Shown here: positions 27,673 to 36,666 of the stretch, one piece after another
Numbering within the stretch: the first letter of the stretch is position 1
Layout: each line of letters opens with the position of its first letter
NCBI RefSeq assembly: GCF_900101465.1
Contig: NZ_FMZM01000010.1
Coordinates: 1-64,000 of the forward strand
Reading direction: 5' to 3'
Length of the DNA stretch: 64,000 nt
Source of the DNA: Nocardioides lianchengensis
Lineage (GTDB): Bacteria > Actinomycetota > Actinomycetes > Propionibacteriales > Nocardioidaceae
Notes under the pieces: model-generated
What the model was told of the DNA's origin: nothing
What the model saw: the letters and a program-made list of their open reading frames with translations, nothing else
Database searches by the model: none
Program-made: the position numbers and the translations under genes

Positions 27673-30453
27673 ATGCCAGCCGCAGGTCACCGGTACGTCG
27701 GCTGGCCGGTCACGCTCCTTCTGCTGGCGGTCGTCGTCGGGGCCGGCGTCTCGACGGTGCTGGCCGACCCGGGTGATCCGCTCGCCCTCCGGTGGCCGGT
27801 GGCCGGCGTCGCCGCGGCCGCCCTGGTCCTTGCCCCTGCCCGTCGCTGGCCGGTCGTCACCGCCGCGATCGCCGCCGCGGCCGCCGCCGCCCAGCTCGTC
27901 GACGGCCAGGACCTCCCCGTCGCCGCGGCCCTGGGCGTCGCCGCGGCGGCCGGCACGCTCACGGGCGCGGTCGTCGTACGCCGGCGCCGGGACGGGGCCG
28001 AGCCGCGCCTCGCGACGCAGGAGGACTTCGTCCGGCTGCTGCTGGCCTCGACCGCCGGTGGCCTGGTCGCCGGTGCGCTGACCACCGTGGCGGTCGCGGC
28101 GCTCGACGACCGGACCGCCCTGCTCTCGGCCTTCGGCCGGACGTACGGCGCCCACTCCGCCTCGCTGCTCGTCACCCTGCCGCTCGCCCTCACGCTGCGT
28201 GCCCGCCGCGAGCCGGACCGCACCGGTGAGCTCCTGCTCCAGGCGGTCGCGACCGCCGCGGCGACCGCGGTGGCCTTCGCCCCCGACCAGCAGCTCGCGC
28301 TGGTCTTCCTGCCGCTGCCCCTGCTCGTCTGGGGCGCCCTCCGCTTCCCGCTGCGCACCGTCGCCGCCGAGGTGCTGCTCCTGTCCGCCGTGGTCACCGT
28401 CCTCACGGCTCGCGGCTTCGGCCCGTTCAGCGCCGCCCGCGACGCCGGGCTCGTCGACCAGGCCGGGGTGATCGGCATGTCGCAGGCGTACGTCGTCTGC
28501 GCCGCCGTGCTCGCGATCCCGCTGGCGGTCGCCGTCCAGCAGCGCACCCAGCTGCTCCAGCGCGTCTCGGCCGACGAGCGGCTCTTCCGGCGCAACTTCA
28601 CCGAGTCGCTGGTCGGCATGGTCCTGATGCGCCAGGACGAGCAGGAGCTCACGATCGTCGACGCCAACGAGACCGCCGCCCGGATCCTCGGCAGCGACCG
28701 GGACTCGCTGGTCGGACGGGCGCTGGAGTCGCAGCTCACCGTGGAGGGCAGCACACCGGCGCTGATCACCCGGGCCCGGCAGGACGGACCGCACGGCTGG
28801 CGCAGCCACGCCGAGGTCGCGGCCCGGCCCGGCAGCCGGGTCGAGGTCGCGGTCTCCCTGCTCTCCGAGGACGACGGCGCCCCGGTCTGGTCGGCCCAGC
28901 TGCTCGACGTGACCGCCGAGCACGAGGCCCGCCGTCGCCACGAGACCGCCGAGAAGCTCACCAGCGCCACGCTCGACACCACCGCCTGCATCATCCTGGT
29001 CACCGAGCTCGACGGGCGGATCGTCCGGGTGAACGCGGCGACCACCGACATCACCGGCTACGCCGCGTCGGAGCTGGTCGGGCGCCGGGTCTGGGAGACC
29101 GCGCTCGACCCCGCCGACGAGGGCGAGGTCGAGGCGCTGTTCGTGTGGCCCAACCGCTCGGGGGTCCCGGTCTCGCGCGAGCGCGCCCTGGTCGGCCGGG
29201 ACGGCGAGAAGCTGCGCATCGTGTGGAGCAACAACGTCGTCCGCGACGAGACGGGCACTCCGGCGTACGCCGTGATGACCGGCATCGACGTGACCGCCGA
29301 GCGCGCGGCCTCCGGCCTGGTCGACCACCTGATGCGGGCGTCGTTCACCACCGCGCTGGTGGGCATCGACCCCGCGGGCCGGGTGACGGTCTTCAACTCC
29401 GGGGCCCAGCACATGCTCGGCTACGAGCCCGCGGAGATCGTCGGCCAACCGTTCACCCGCCTCCTCGACGCCGAGGAGCTGCTGGCCCGCACCGGCGCCG
29501 CCAGCGTCGCGGAGGCGTACGACGCCCTGGTGGCCGGCGTCGGCTCGGACGGCGAGTCACGCGCCCGCGACTGGACCTGGGTCGCGCGGTCCGGCCACCG
29601 CCAGACCGTGTCGATGACCCTCAGCGCCGCCGAGGACGCCTTCGCCTCCCAGGTCGGCCTGCTCTGCGTGGGTCGCGACGTGACCGACCAGCGGCAGGGC
29701 CAGGAGATGCTGGTCGCCGCCCTGGAGAAGGAGCGGACCGCGGTCGACCGGCTGCGCCACCTCGACCGTGCGAAGGACGAGTTCGTCTCGACGGTCTCCC
29801 ACGAGCTGCGCACCCCGATCACCAGCATCGTCGGCTACACCGAGATGCTCAGCGACGGATCGATGGTCGACCCCGACCCCGCCCAGGTGCCGTTGCTCGA
29901 CACCATCGCCCGCAACGGCCAGCGGCTGATCGTGATCTGCAACGACCTGCTGCTGCTCTCCGGGCTGGACTCCGACAACCTGCAGTGGCGTCAGGAGCCG
30001 GTCGACCTCTCCGAGATCCTCGGCCCGGTCGAGGAGTCGGTGCGGCCGTTGCTGGTCGGGCGCGACCTCGACGTCACCTTCGCCGCCCCCGGCGGGCCGG
30101 TCCCCGTCCTCGGCGACCGCTCCCAGCTCGACCGGGTGCTGCTCAACCTGCTCAGCAACGCCGTGAAGTTCACCGACGACGGCGGCAGCGTGCGCTGCCG
30201 ACTCGAGTCGGACCGCCGCGACGCGATCATCACGATCCGCGACACCGGCATGGGCATCCCGGTGGAGGAGCAGGACGGACTGTTCCAGAAGTTCTTCCGC
30301 AGCTCGACGGCCCAGAAGCGCGCCATCCAAGGCACCGGCCTGGGCCTCTCGATCGTCGCTGCGATCGTCGAGGGCCACGGTGGCCGGATCTCCGTCGAGT
30401 CCGCCCACCTCGCCGGCACCACCTTCACCGTCCGCCTCCCCCTCGCCCCCTGA
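27673..30453 (+). CDS. Large membrane multi-PAS histidine kinase
   Basis: 926 aa. A MASE1-like membrane region of about eight helices (1-290) is followed by three PAS units (about 305-420, 430-545, 555-680; for example TTACIILVTELDGRIVRVN and TTALVGIDPAGRVTVFNS) and HisKA with [16 protein letters not shown] (His about 711). The HATPase_c is at about 805-925 (NLLSNAVKFTDDGG, GTGLGLSIVAAIVEGHGG). The HATPase end is close in sequence to the two kinases flanking uppS. It is an orphan: no regulator within 2 kb. ATG 27673. Confidence 0.92.
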   Translation: MPAAGHRYVGWPVTLLLLAVVVGAGVSTVLADPGDPLALRWPVAGVAAAALVLAPARRWPVVTAAIAAAAAAAQLVDGQDLPVAAALGVAAAAGTLTGAVVVRRRRDGAEPRLATQEDFVRLLLASTAGGLVAGALTTVAVAALDDRTALLSAFGRTYGAHSASLLVTLPLALTLRARREPDRTGELLLQAVATAAATAVAFAPDQQLALVFLPLPLLVWGALRFPLRTVAAEVLLLSAVVTVLTARGFGPFSAARDAGLVDQAGVIGMSQAYVVCAAVLAIPLAVAVQQRTQLLQRVSADERLFRRNFTESLVGMVLMRQDEQELTIVDANETAARILGSDRDSLVGRALESQLTVEGSTPALITRARQDGPHGWRSHAEVAARPGSRVEVAVSLLSEDDGAPVWSAQLLDVTAEHEARRRHETAEKLTSATLDTTACIILVTELDGRIVRVNAATTDITGYAASELVGRRVWETALDPADEGEVEALFVWPNRSGVPVSRERALVGRDGEKLRIVWSNNVVRDETGTPAYAVMTGIDVTAERAASGLVDHLMRASFTTALVGIDPAGRVTVFNSGAQHMLGYEPAEIVGQPFTRLLDAEELLARTGAASVAEAYDALVAGVGSDGESRARDWTWVARSGHRQTVSMTLSAAEDAFASQVGLLCVGRDVTDQRQGQEMLVAALEKERTAVDRLRHLDRAKDEFVSTVSHELRTPITSIVGYTEMLSDGSMVDPDPAQVPLLDTIARNGQRLIVICNDLLLLSGLDSDNLQWRQEPVDLSEILGPVEESVRPLLVGRDLDVTFAAPGGPVPVLGDRSQLDRVLLNLLSNAVKFTDDGGSVRCRLESDRRDAIITIRDTGMGIPVEEQDGLFQKFFRSSTAQKRAIQGTGLGLSIVAAIVEGHGGRISVESAHLAGTTFTVRLPLAP

Positions 30454-30467
30454 CCTCCTGTGGACAG

Positions 30468-30507
30468 GATCGCCGAGTCGGCGCACATGTGCGCCGACTC
30501 GGCGATC
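30468..30507. terminator. Perfect 40-nt palindromic terminator between convergent genes
   Basis: A perfect inverted repeat centred at 30487/30488 (arms GATCGCCGAGTCGGCGCACA and complement). It lies between the 3' ends of the PAS kinase (30453) and leuA (30536), so it can terminate both. It is flanked by near-direct repeats CTCCTGTGGA at 30456 and 30521. Confidence 0.88.
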
Positions 30508-30535
30508 CGGAGAGGGTCTCCTGTGGAGAGGACGG

Positions 30536-32290
<1,755 letters not shown>

Positions 32291-32294
32291 TCAC

Positions 32295-32332
32295 CCGCAG
32301 CGAGGGGGTCCGGCGTTCAGACCTCGCTGCGG
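32295..32332 (-). promoter_or_regulatory. leuA attenuator hairpin
   Basis: On the leuA strand, CCGCAGCGAGG inside the leader peptide (32332-32322) is exactly complementary to CCTCGCTGCGG after its stop (32305-32295). Ribosomes stalled on the leader's Leu codons would cover the first arm and prevent the stem; fast translation lets it form. No T-run follows, so the switch may act on Rho-type termination or on translation of leuA. Confidence 0.6.
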
Positions 32333-32358
32333 CAGCGAAGGAGGAGCAGTCGCGTCAT
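32317..32358 (-). CDS. leuL: leu leader peptide (13 aa)
   Basis: ATG at 32358, product MTRLLLLRCRSEV, with four consecutive Leu codons (CTG CTC CTC CTT), ending 72 nt before the leuA start. Short Leu-rich leaders before leuA are known in actinobacteria. Its last codons form one arm of the hairpin at 32295-32332. A GAGAGGT purine stretch precedes the ATG. Confidence 0.75.
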   Translation of the reverse strand: MTRLLLLRCRSEV

Positions 32359-32431
32359 GACCTCTCGAGGGTAGCCCACGGCCGTCGTGGGCGGGCGCCG
32401 GGGTCGAGAAAGGGCAGGTCAGGGAGCACAA

Positions 32432-32479
32432 GTTCGAAAATCATCCCTAAGGGTGAGGCTTCTGGAACGGGTCCAGAAG
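32432..32479 (+). promoter_or_regulatory. LuxR gene promoter region: repeat element, SigB-like boxes, inverted repeat
   Basis: Upstream of ATG 32504 lie GTTC (32432-32435), a 15-nt spacer and GGGTGA (32451-32456), resembling a SigB/SigF-type promoter (GTTT-N14/15-GGGTA) with a poor -10. The 16-nt element TCATCCCTAAGGGTGA (32441-32456) is one arm-mismatch from the TCACCC-N4-GGGTGA repeat seen elsewhere in the island. An 8-bp inverted repeat CTTCTGGA-N5-TCCAGAAG follows at 32459-32479, a possible further operator. Confidence 0.45.
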
Positions 32480-32503
32480 CCGCGCCACATTAGGTTCGGG
32501 GAC

Positions 32504-33118
32504 ATGACGTCGTCCGCCTCCGAGCGCGCCGCGCTCGGGCCTGTGCGGCTCGGCGTACTGGCCGAGACCGAGCTCGTGACCACCGGCCTCGCGGGCATGC
32601 TCGGCCCCCACGGTGACCGCGTCGAGCTGGCCTTCCTGGACGAGCTCACGACCTCGACCGACGGTCTCGACGTCGTCCTCATCGACCCGGTGATGCGTGA
32701 GGTCGGCGCCCGCGAGCACGTCGAGCAGGTCACGAGCCTGGGCGCCGCGCGAGTCCTCGTCTACACCTGGAACACCCGCGCCGCGGGCCTCCGCGACGTC
32801 CTGGAGGCCGGCGCGCACGGCATCGTCGCGAAGTCGTCGACGACCCGAGAGCTGCTCGCGGCCGTCGAGGCCGCCCACCGGGGCGAGTCGGTCGAGACCC
32901 GCTCCCCCGAGCTCCACCTGTTCCCGCTGCTCAGCCAGCGCGAGTCCGACGTGCTCCGGCTGATCTGCCGCGGGATGAGCAACCTGGAGATCGCGGCCGA
33001 GCTCTACGTCAGCGTCAACTCGGTGAAGACCTACATCCGGCAGGTCTACCAGAAGACCGGCGTCACCCGGCGCACCCAGGCGGTCGCCTGGGCGCACCGC
33101 CAGGGCTACTCCCACTGA
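32504..33118 (+). CDS. LuxR-family response regulator
   Basis: 204 aa from ATG 32504. Receiver-like N-terminus with acidic pocket (VLAETE), phospho-acceptor Asp about 61 (VVLIDPVM), and conserved Lys (IVAKSS). The C-terminal LuxR helix-turn-helix runs from about 137 to 200 (LSQRESDVLRLICRGMSNLEIA, VSVNSVKTYIRQVYQK). No cognate kinase is adjacent. It is the first gene of the signalling island and carries an island-type repeat in its promoter. A role as the regulator that binds that repeat is possible but unproven. Confidence 0.88.
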   Translation: MTSSASERAALGPVRLGVLAETELVTTGLAGMLGPHGDRVELAFLDELTTSTDGLDVVLIDPVMREVGAREHVEQVTSLGAARVLVYTWNTRAAGLRDVLEAGAHGIVAKSSTTRELLAAVEAAHRGESVETRSPELHLFPLLSQRESDVLRLICRGMSNLEIAAELYVSVNSVKTYIRQVYQKTGVTRRTQAVAWAHRQGYSH

Positions 33119-33134
33119 CCACCCCTCTGGGCGG
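33119..33134 (+). promoter_or_regulatory. Degenerate copy of the island 16-nt repeat
   Basis: CCACCC-CTCT-GGGCGG, one change from a perfect arm pairing of the CCACCC-N4-GGGTGG variant. It lies directly after the LuxR stop and 34 nt before the start of the small membrane gene at 33168. Confidence 0.3.
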
Positions 33135-33167
33135 CGTGCGGCACGACCCCCCGGGTACTCGGGAGGC

Positions 33168-33320
33168 ATGAAGCTCTCCAACCGCGCCGCGGCCGGCTGG
33201 GCGATCGCGGTGTTCGTCGTCATCGGCCTGGTCCTGCTCCTGATCGGGGTCCTCGAGGGCAGTGACACCGGGTCCCAGCAGAAGCCTCCCGTGAACCGAA
33301 GCCTGGGATCCGTCCGATGA
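33168..33320 (+). CDS. Small single-pass membrane protein (50 aa)
   Basis: ATG 33168 with GGGAGG upstream; 50 aa. A short basic N-terminus (MKLSNRAAAGW), one strong helix (AIAVFVVIGLVLLLIGVL), then a polar tail. Its TGA overlaps the ATG of the SRPBCC gene (ATGA), so the two are translationally coupled. This argues strongly that the small gene is real. Family unknown. Confidence 0.65.
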   Translation: MKLSNRAAAGWAIAVFVVIGLVLLLIGVLEGSDTGSQQKPPVNRSLGSVR

Positions 33321-33751
33321 GCCGCAACACCCGCCTGGTCCACGCCACGCCCGACGAGGTCTGGTCGGTGCTGGCCGACGGCTGGCTCTACCCGCTCTGG
33401 GTGGTCGGTGCGTCCCGCATGCGCGAGGTCGACGACCACTGGCCGGAGGTGGGCGCCCAGCTGCACCACTCGGTGGGGTCCTGGCCGCTCCTGATCGACG
33501 ACACGACCGAGGTGCTGGAGGCGGTCCCCGGCTCGCTGCTCAGGGTCCGGGCCCGCGCCTGGCCCGGTGGCGAGGCCGAGGTCCTCCTCCGGCTGGAGGC
33601 GTCGGGCCCCGAGACCGAGGTGGTCATCGAGGAGGACGCCGTCACCGGTCCGGGCCGGCTGGTTCCGAAGCCGCTGCGCGACGTACCCCTCGCGTGGCGC
33701 AACGTCGAGACGCTGCGCCGTCTCGCCTACATCGCGGAGCGGCGGGAGTGA
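33317..33751 (+). CDS. SRPBCC (START-like) family protein
   Basis: 144 aa. Single SRPBCC ligand-binding domain: HATPDEVWSVLADGWLYPLWVVGASRM at the start, GAQLHHSVGSWP beta-hairpin, DAVTGPGRL and a long C-terminal helix (PLAWRNVETLRRLAYIAE). These folds bind hydrophobic ligands; the ligand is unknown. It is coupled at both ends by 4-nt overlaps to the small membrane protein and the methyltransferase. Confidence 0.82.
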   Translation: MSRNTRLVHATPDEVWSVLADGWLYPLWVVGASRMREVDDHWPEVGAQLHHSVGSWPLLIDDTTEVLEAVPGSLLRVRARAWPGGEAEVLLRLEASGPETEVVIEEDAVTGPGRLVPKPLRDVPLAWRNVETLRRLAYIAERRE

Positions 33752-34365
33752 GCGAGCAGGTCGCCGAGTTCGGCACCCTGGAGATCCGGTACGACGAGCG
33801 CGTGCTGCGGCCGCGCGCGTGGACCGCCGCCCAGTCGGTGTGGGGCGCGGAGCTGCTGCGCTCCGGCCCGGACGGTCCGGTCCTGGAGCTGTGCTGCGGG
33901 GCCGGCCAGATCGGGCTGCTCGCCGTCGCCCACGAGCCCCGACCGCTGGTCTGCGTCGACCTGAACCCGGTCGCCTGCCACTTCACCCACCGCAACGCCG
34001 TGTCCGCGGGACTGGGTGAGCTGGTCGAGGTCCGCGAGGGGGCGATCGACGCGGTGCTCCACCCCACCGACCGGTTCGCCCTGGTCCTCGCCGACCCGCC
34101 GTGGGTACGCCGGACCGAGACCGGTCGGTTCCCCGAGGACCCGCTGCTGGCCATCGACGGCGGCGACGACGGACTCGACGTGGCCTGGCTGTGCGTCGCC
34201 GCGGCGTCGCAGCACCTGGTCGACGGCGGGTCCGCGCTGCTCCAGCTCGGCAGCACCCGGCAGGCGGACACCATCGGCGCCGGGCTCGCGTCGTACGGCG
34301 ACCTGCGGCTGGGCGAGGTGCGCTCCTACGAGCGGGGCGTCGTCGCCCGCCTGGAGAAGCCCTGA
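33748..34365 (+). CDS. SAM-dependent methyltransferase (small-domain, N-methyltransferase-like)
   Basis: 205 aa from GTG 33748, overlapping the SRPBCC stop. A class I fold with motif I VLELCCGAGQIGLLAV (about 45), acidic end of beta-2 VCVDLNPVAC, and catalytic ADPPWVRR (about 115). The DPPW tetrapeptide is typical of methyltransferases acting on planar nitrogen of bases or glutamine, such as PrmC/HemK relatives. Target not identifiable. It is convergent with the CDGSH gene, 4 nt apart. Confidence 0.85.
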   Translation: MSEQVAEFGTLEIRYDERVLRPRAWTAAQSVWGAELLRSGPDGPVLELCCGAGQIGLLAVAHEPRPLVCVDLNPVACHFTHRNAVSAGLGELVEVREGAIDAVLHPTDRFALVLADPPWVRRTETGRFPEDPLLAIDGGDDGLDVAWLCVAAASQHLVDGGSALLQLGSTRQADTIGAGLASYGDLRLGEVRSYERGVVARLEKP

Positions 34366-34369
34366 GCGC

Positions 34370-34585
34370 CTAGGCCGGCCGCAGCTTGGCCGGCAGCACC
34401 TGGTGGGTGCCGTCGCACCACGGCTTGGTCTGAGACTTCCCGCACCGGCAGACCGCGGAGACGGGCCGGGTGGTCCGGTGCGCGACGCCGTCGGAGTCCT
34501 GGACCACGTGGTCGCCGCGCAGCAGCATCGGACCGCCCGGGCAGAGGACGACGTCGGGATGGTCGTAGCTCTCCGCCTCGCTCAC
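34370..34585 (-). CDS. CDGSH-type iron-sulfur protein
   Basis: 71 aa from GTG 34585, overlapping the preceding stop (GTGA). It contains the full [2Fe-2S] motif C-x-C-x2-S-x3-P-x-C-D-G-x-H as CRCGKSQTKPWCDGTH near the C-terminus. The 3-Cys-1-His cluster of such mitoNEET-like proteins is redox-active and pH-labile. Its coupling to a heme-oxygenase-fold protein suggests a joint redox or oxygen-dependent reaction, with the small protein as electron donor; this is inference. Confidence 0.9.
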   Translation of the reverse strand: MSEAESYDHPDVVLCPGGPMLLRGDHVVQDSDGVAHRTTRPVSAVCRCGKSQTKPWCDGTHQVLPAKLRPA

Positions 34586-35520
34586 GCCACGCCCCACTCC
34601 GCGAGCTGGCGCCGGGCGAACCGGTCCTCCAGGTCGAGGCAGGTGAACGCGCCCAGGAAGACGTCGCCGGCGAGCGACGGCTCGGCGGCCACCAGGGCGC
34701 CGCAGATGCTCCGCGCGGCGAGCTGCTCGTGCACCGCGTCCGCCTCCACGTGCTCGGCGTAGTAGGCCACCATCGCGTCGGCCAGGCCGAGCCGTTGCAG
34801 ACCCTGGGCCATCCGGCGCGACGGCATCGAGCTGGTCATCTCGAAGGCGGCCAGGTGCCCGAGGGCCGCGCCTCGGAGCCGTCGGTGCAACCCGAAGAGG
34901 GACATGACGTTGTTCTGCTCGAGGATCTCCGGCGGGACGTCGTCGATGTAGGCCCCGTAGTCGGCGCGCAGCCCGAGCGCATCCATGCCGAGCGCCCACA
35001 GGTGGCTGTGCAGCCGGTTCGGGTCGCCGTCGCCGTACTCGTCGAACTGCAGCTCCATCAGGGCGGCCTTGGGCCCGGTGGACAGTCGCGGGACCACCCA
35101 GGCCGTCGGGTCGGCCTCCTTGGCGTGGTAGATCGACCGCAACCGGAAGAGCTCCAGGACCTGCTCCTCGTCGGCCTGCGACTGCACGTGCTTGGCCAGC
35201 GAGGGCCCGTCGTGGGCCGCGACGTACGCGAACAGCTCCTCGCCCACGTCGCCCGTCGGCGTGTACGGCGTCCACCGCGACCGCAGCCGGTCCTCCAGGT
35301 CCTGCTCCAGATCGCGGCGCACCCCCAGCAGGCCGGGGTGCCACTCCAGCGCGTCGTCGACGTCGTCGAACCCGCGGTAGTGCAGCTCGTAGAGCGTCCA
35401 GAGCGCGATCGCCGCGTCCTCGGCGGACCCGGCGTCCGGGACGTCGACCCGGTCCGGAGCGATCGCCAGCGCCTCGTTCACGGCCTGGCTCAGGGGACCG
35501 CGAGCCTTGGGGGTCAGCAT
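34582..35520 (-). CDS. Iron-containing redox enzyme (heme-oxygenase-like fold)
   Basis: 312 aa from ATG 35520; the frame upstream runs through a terminator and is rejected. It fits the Haem_oxygenas_2 / HDO-type family: all-helical, with ALWTLYELHYRGFDD (Glu/His), ELQFDEYGDGDP (Glu, about 167), HSHLWALGMDALGL and YYAEHVEADAVHEQLA (Glu-x2-His, Asp, His) supplying ligands for a di-iron site. Members include N-oxygenases and desaturase/decarboxylases with unpredictable substrates. The operon partner is the CDGSH protein. Confidence 0.85.
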   Translation of the reverse strand: MLTPKARGPLSQAVNEALAIAPDRVDVPDAGSAEDAAIALWTLYELHYRGFDDVDDALEWHPGLLGVRRDLEQDLEDRLRSRWTPYTPTGDVGEELFAYVAAHDGPSLAKHVQSQADEEQVLELFRLRSIYHAKEADPTAWVVPRLSTGPKAALMELQFDEYGDGDPNRLHSHLWALGMDALGLRADYGAYIDDVPPEILEQNNVMSLFGLHRRLRGAALGHLAAFEMTSSMPSRRMAQGLQRLGLADAMVAYYAEHVEADAVHEQLAARSICGALVAAEPSLAGDVFLGAFTCLDLEDRFARRQLAEWGVA

Positions 35521-35584
35521 GTCCGGGCGGTACCCGGGCGGCGTCGGGGGCACGCGAACCCGAAGGGGTGACGCAGCCGTCCGG

Positions 35585-35638
35585 ACACGGATCCGCCCCC
35601 GCACCGCTGCTGCGTGAGTCCGGTGACGGGGGCGGATC
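35585..35638 (-). terminator. Inverted repeat (12-bp GATCCGCCCCCG arms)
   Basis: Perfect arms at 35590-35601 and 35627-35638 with ACACG/CGTGT extensions, loop about 25 nt. It lies between DUF1059 and the heme-oxygenase-like gene, both on the minus strand, and probably terminates the upstream kinase-regulator-DUF1059 transcript. Confidence 0.6.
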
Positions 35639-35684
35639 GTGTTCCTGGTCCTCAGGTGCCCGACCCGTCCCCCGACAAACTCAC

Positions 35685-35721
35685 ATCCGAGGTGGTTCAC
35701 CCTCTCGGGTGACGCTCGGAT
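35685..35721 (-). terminator. Nested hairpin just after DUF1059, containing an island repeat
   Basis: Outer arms ATCCGAG/CTCGGAT (35685-35691, 35715-35721) enclose the 16-nt repeat TCACCC-TCTC-GGGTGA (35697-35712). It starts 8 nt past the DUF1059 stop, so terminator function is likely here, whatever the repeat does elsewhere. Confidence 0.6.
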
Positions 35722-35728
35722 CGAGGGG

Positions 35729-35875
35729 TCAGAGAGCCATGAACAGGATCATGTCGCGGTCGTACTCGCGCCCGGGGTGCTCGGCGGCCAGGTGCTCCTG
35801 GGCGAGGGTGACGAGCTCGTCCTCGTCCTTGCCGACGATCGTGGTCCCGCAGGGGCAGGTCAGCCTGGTCTTCAC
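35729..35875 (-). CDS. DUF1059 small protein
   Basis: 48 aa from GTG 35875. The sequence begins VKTRLTCPCGTTIVGKDEDELV and ends HPGREYDRDMILFMAL, matching the DUF1059 family of small proteins with a C-x-C pair and a C-terminal helix. Function unknown; a metal- or ligand-binding role is guessed from the Cys pair. It is 10 nt downstream of the receiver/ATPase gene and so is the third gene of the kinase operon. Confidence 0.8.
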   Translation of the reverse strand: MKTRLTCPCGTTIVGKDEDELVTLAQEHLAAEHPGREYDRDMILFMAL

Positions 35876-35885
35876 GCTCGGGAGC

Positions 35886-36659
35886 CTACGCCGACGCAGC
35901 GACGCCGTGGGCGAGCTCGGCCCAGACGACCTTGCCCTCCCGGGTCTGTTCGAGGCCCCACGACACCGACAGTGCGGAGACCAGGAGCAGGCCCCGACCA
36001 CCCTCGCGCGTCGGGCTGGCCGACTGCGGCTCGGGGGTCCCCGCCCCGCCGTCCCGCACCTCGATCCGGATCGTGCTGGGGTTGTGATAGATCCGCACCT
36101 GGTACGACGACCGCGCGTGGTTGAGGGCGTTCGTGGCCAGCTCGCTGACGACCAGCGACGCTTCGTCGTCGAGGTGGGCGAGGTCCCACTGGGCGAGAGT
36201 CCGTCGGACCAGCGACCGTGCCTCGCGCACGCTGCCGAGGTCCTGGGTCAGGTCGAGCACGGCCACGGCCCGCTGCGGGCGCACCACCGAGACCAGGAGG
36301 TCGACGAGGTAGTCGAGGTCGTCGTTCTTCAGCACGTAGCCGGCCGCCCGCTCCTCGTACCAGGAGCGGTCGTCGGGATCGGCGCCCGAGAACACCACGA
36401 CCTTCGTGGCAGGCGCGGCCTCACGCACCTGGGTGAGCACGTCGCGCCCCGCCAGGTCGGGCAGCCCCAGGTCGAGCACGACGACGTCGGGCTGCAGCGC
36501 GGTCACCAGCTCCACCGCCTGAGCGGCCGTCGACGCCTCCCCGCTGAGCTCGAAGCCGCCCCGGAACCGGAGCGCCGTGCGCACCAGGCGGCGGACGTCG
36601 ACCGCGTCGTCGACGAGCAGCACCCGGATCGGGATCTCCACCTCGGCATCGTCCGTCAC
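35886..36659 (-). CDS. Receiver domain fused to anti-sigma-type HATPase
   Basis: 257 aa from GTG 36659. Residues about 10-125 are a response-regulator receiver (IRVLLVDDAVDVRRL, phospho-Asp 63 in VVLDLGLPDL, Lys in GYVLKNDD). Residues about 135-257 are an RsbW/SpoIIAB-like HATPase_c_2: ELATNALNHARSSYQV (N box), RDGGAGTP (G1), EGGRGLLLVSALS (G2). This is a direct fusion of two-component input to an anti-sigma/kinase output, with no DNA-binding domain. It is 7 nt from the sensor-kinase stop, so the two form a pair. Output would be phosphorylation of a STAS antagonist or sigma-factor sequestration. Confidence 0.88.
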   Translation of the reverse strand: MTDDAEVEIPIRVLLVDDAVDVRRLVRTALRFRGGFELSGEASTAAQAVELVTALQPDVVVLDLGLPDLAGRDVLTQVREAAPATKVVVFSGADPDDRSWYEERAAGYVLKNDDLDYLVDLLVSVVRPQRAVAVLDLTQDLGSVREARSLVRRTLAQWDLAHLDDEASLVVSELATNALNHARSSYQVRIYHNPSTIRIEVRDGGAGTPEPQSASPTREGGRGLLLVSALSVSWGLEQTREGKVVWAELAHGVAASA

Positions 36660-36666
36660 GGGCGCC

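Noticed and set aside
35521..35580. SigB-type promoter before the heme-oxygenase-like gene (GGTT ... GGGTAC)
   Set aside because: Spacing of about 20 nt is too long for the class.
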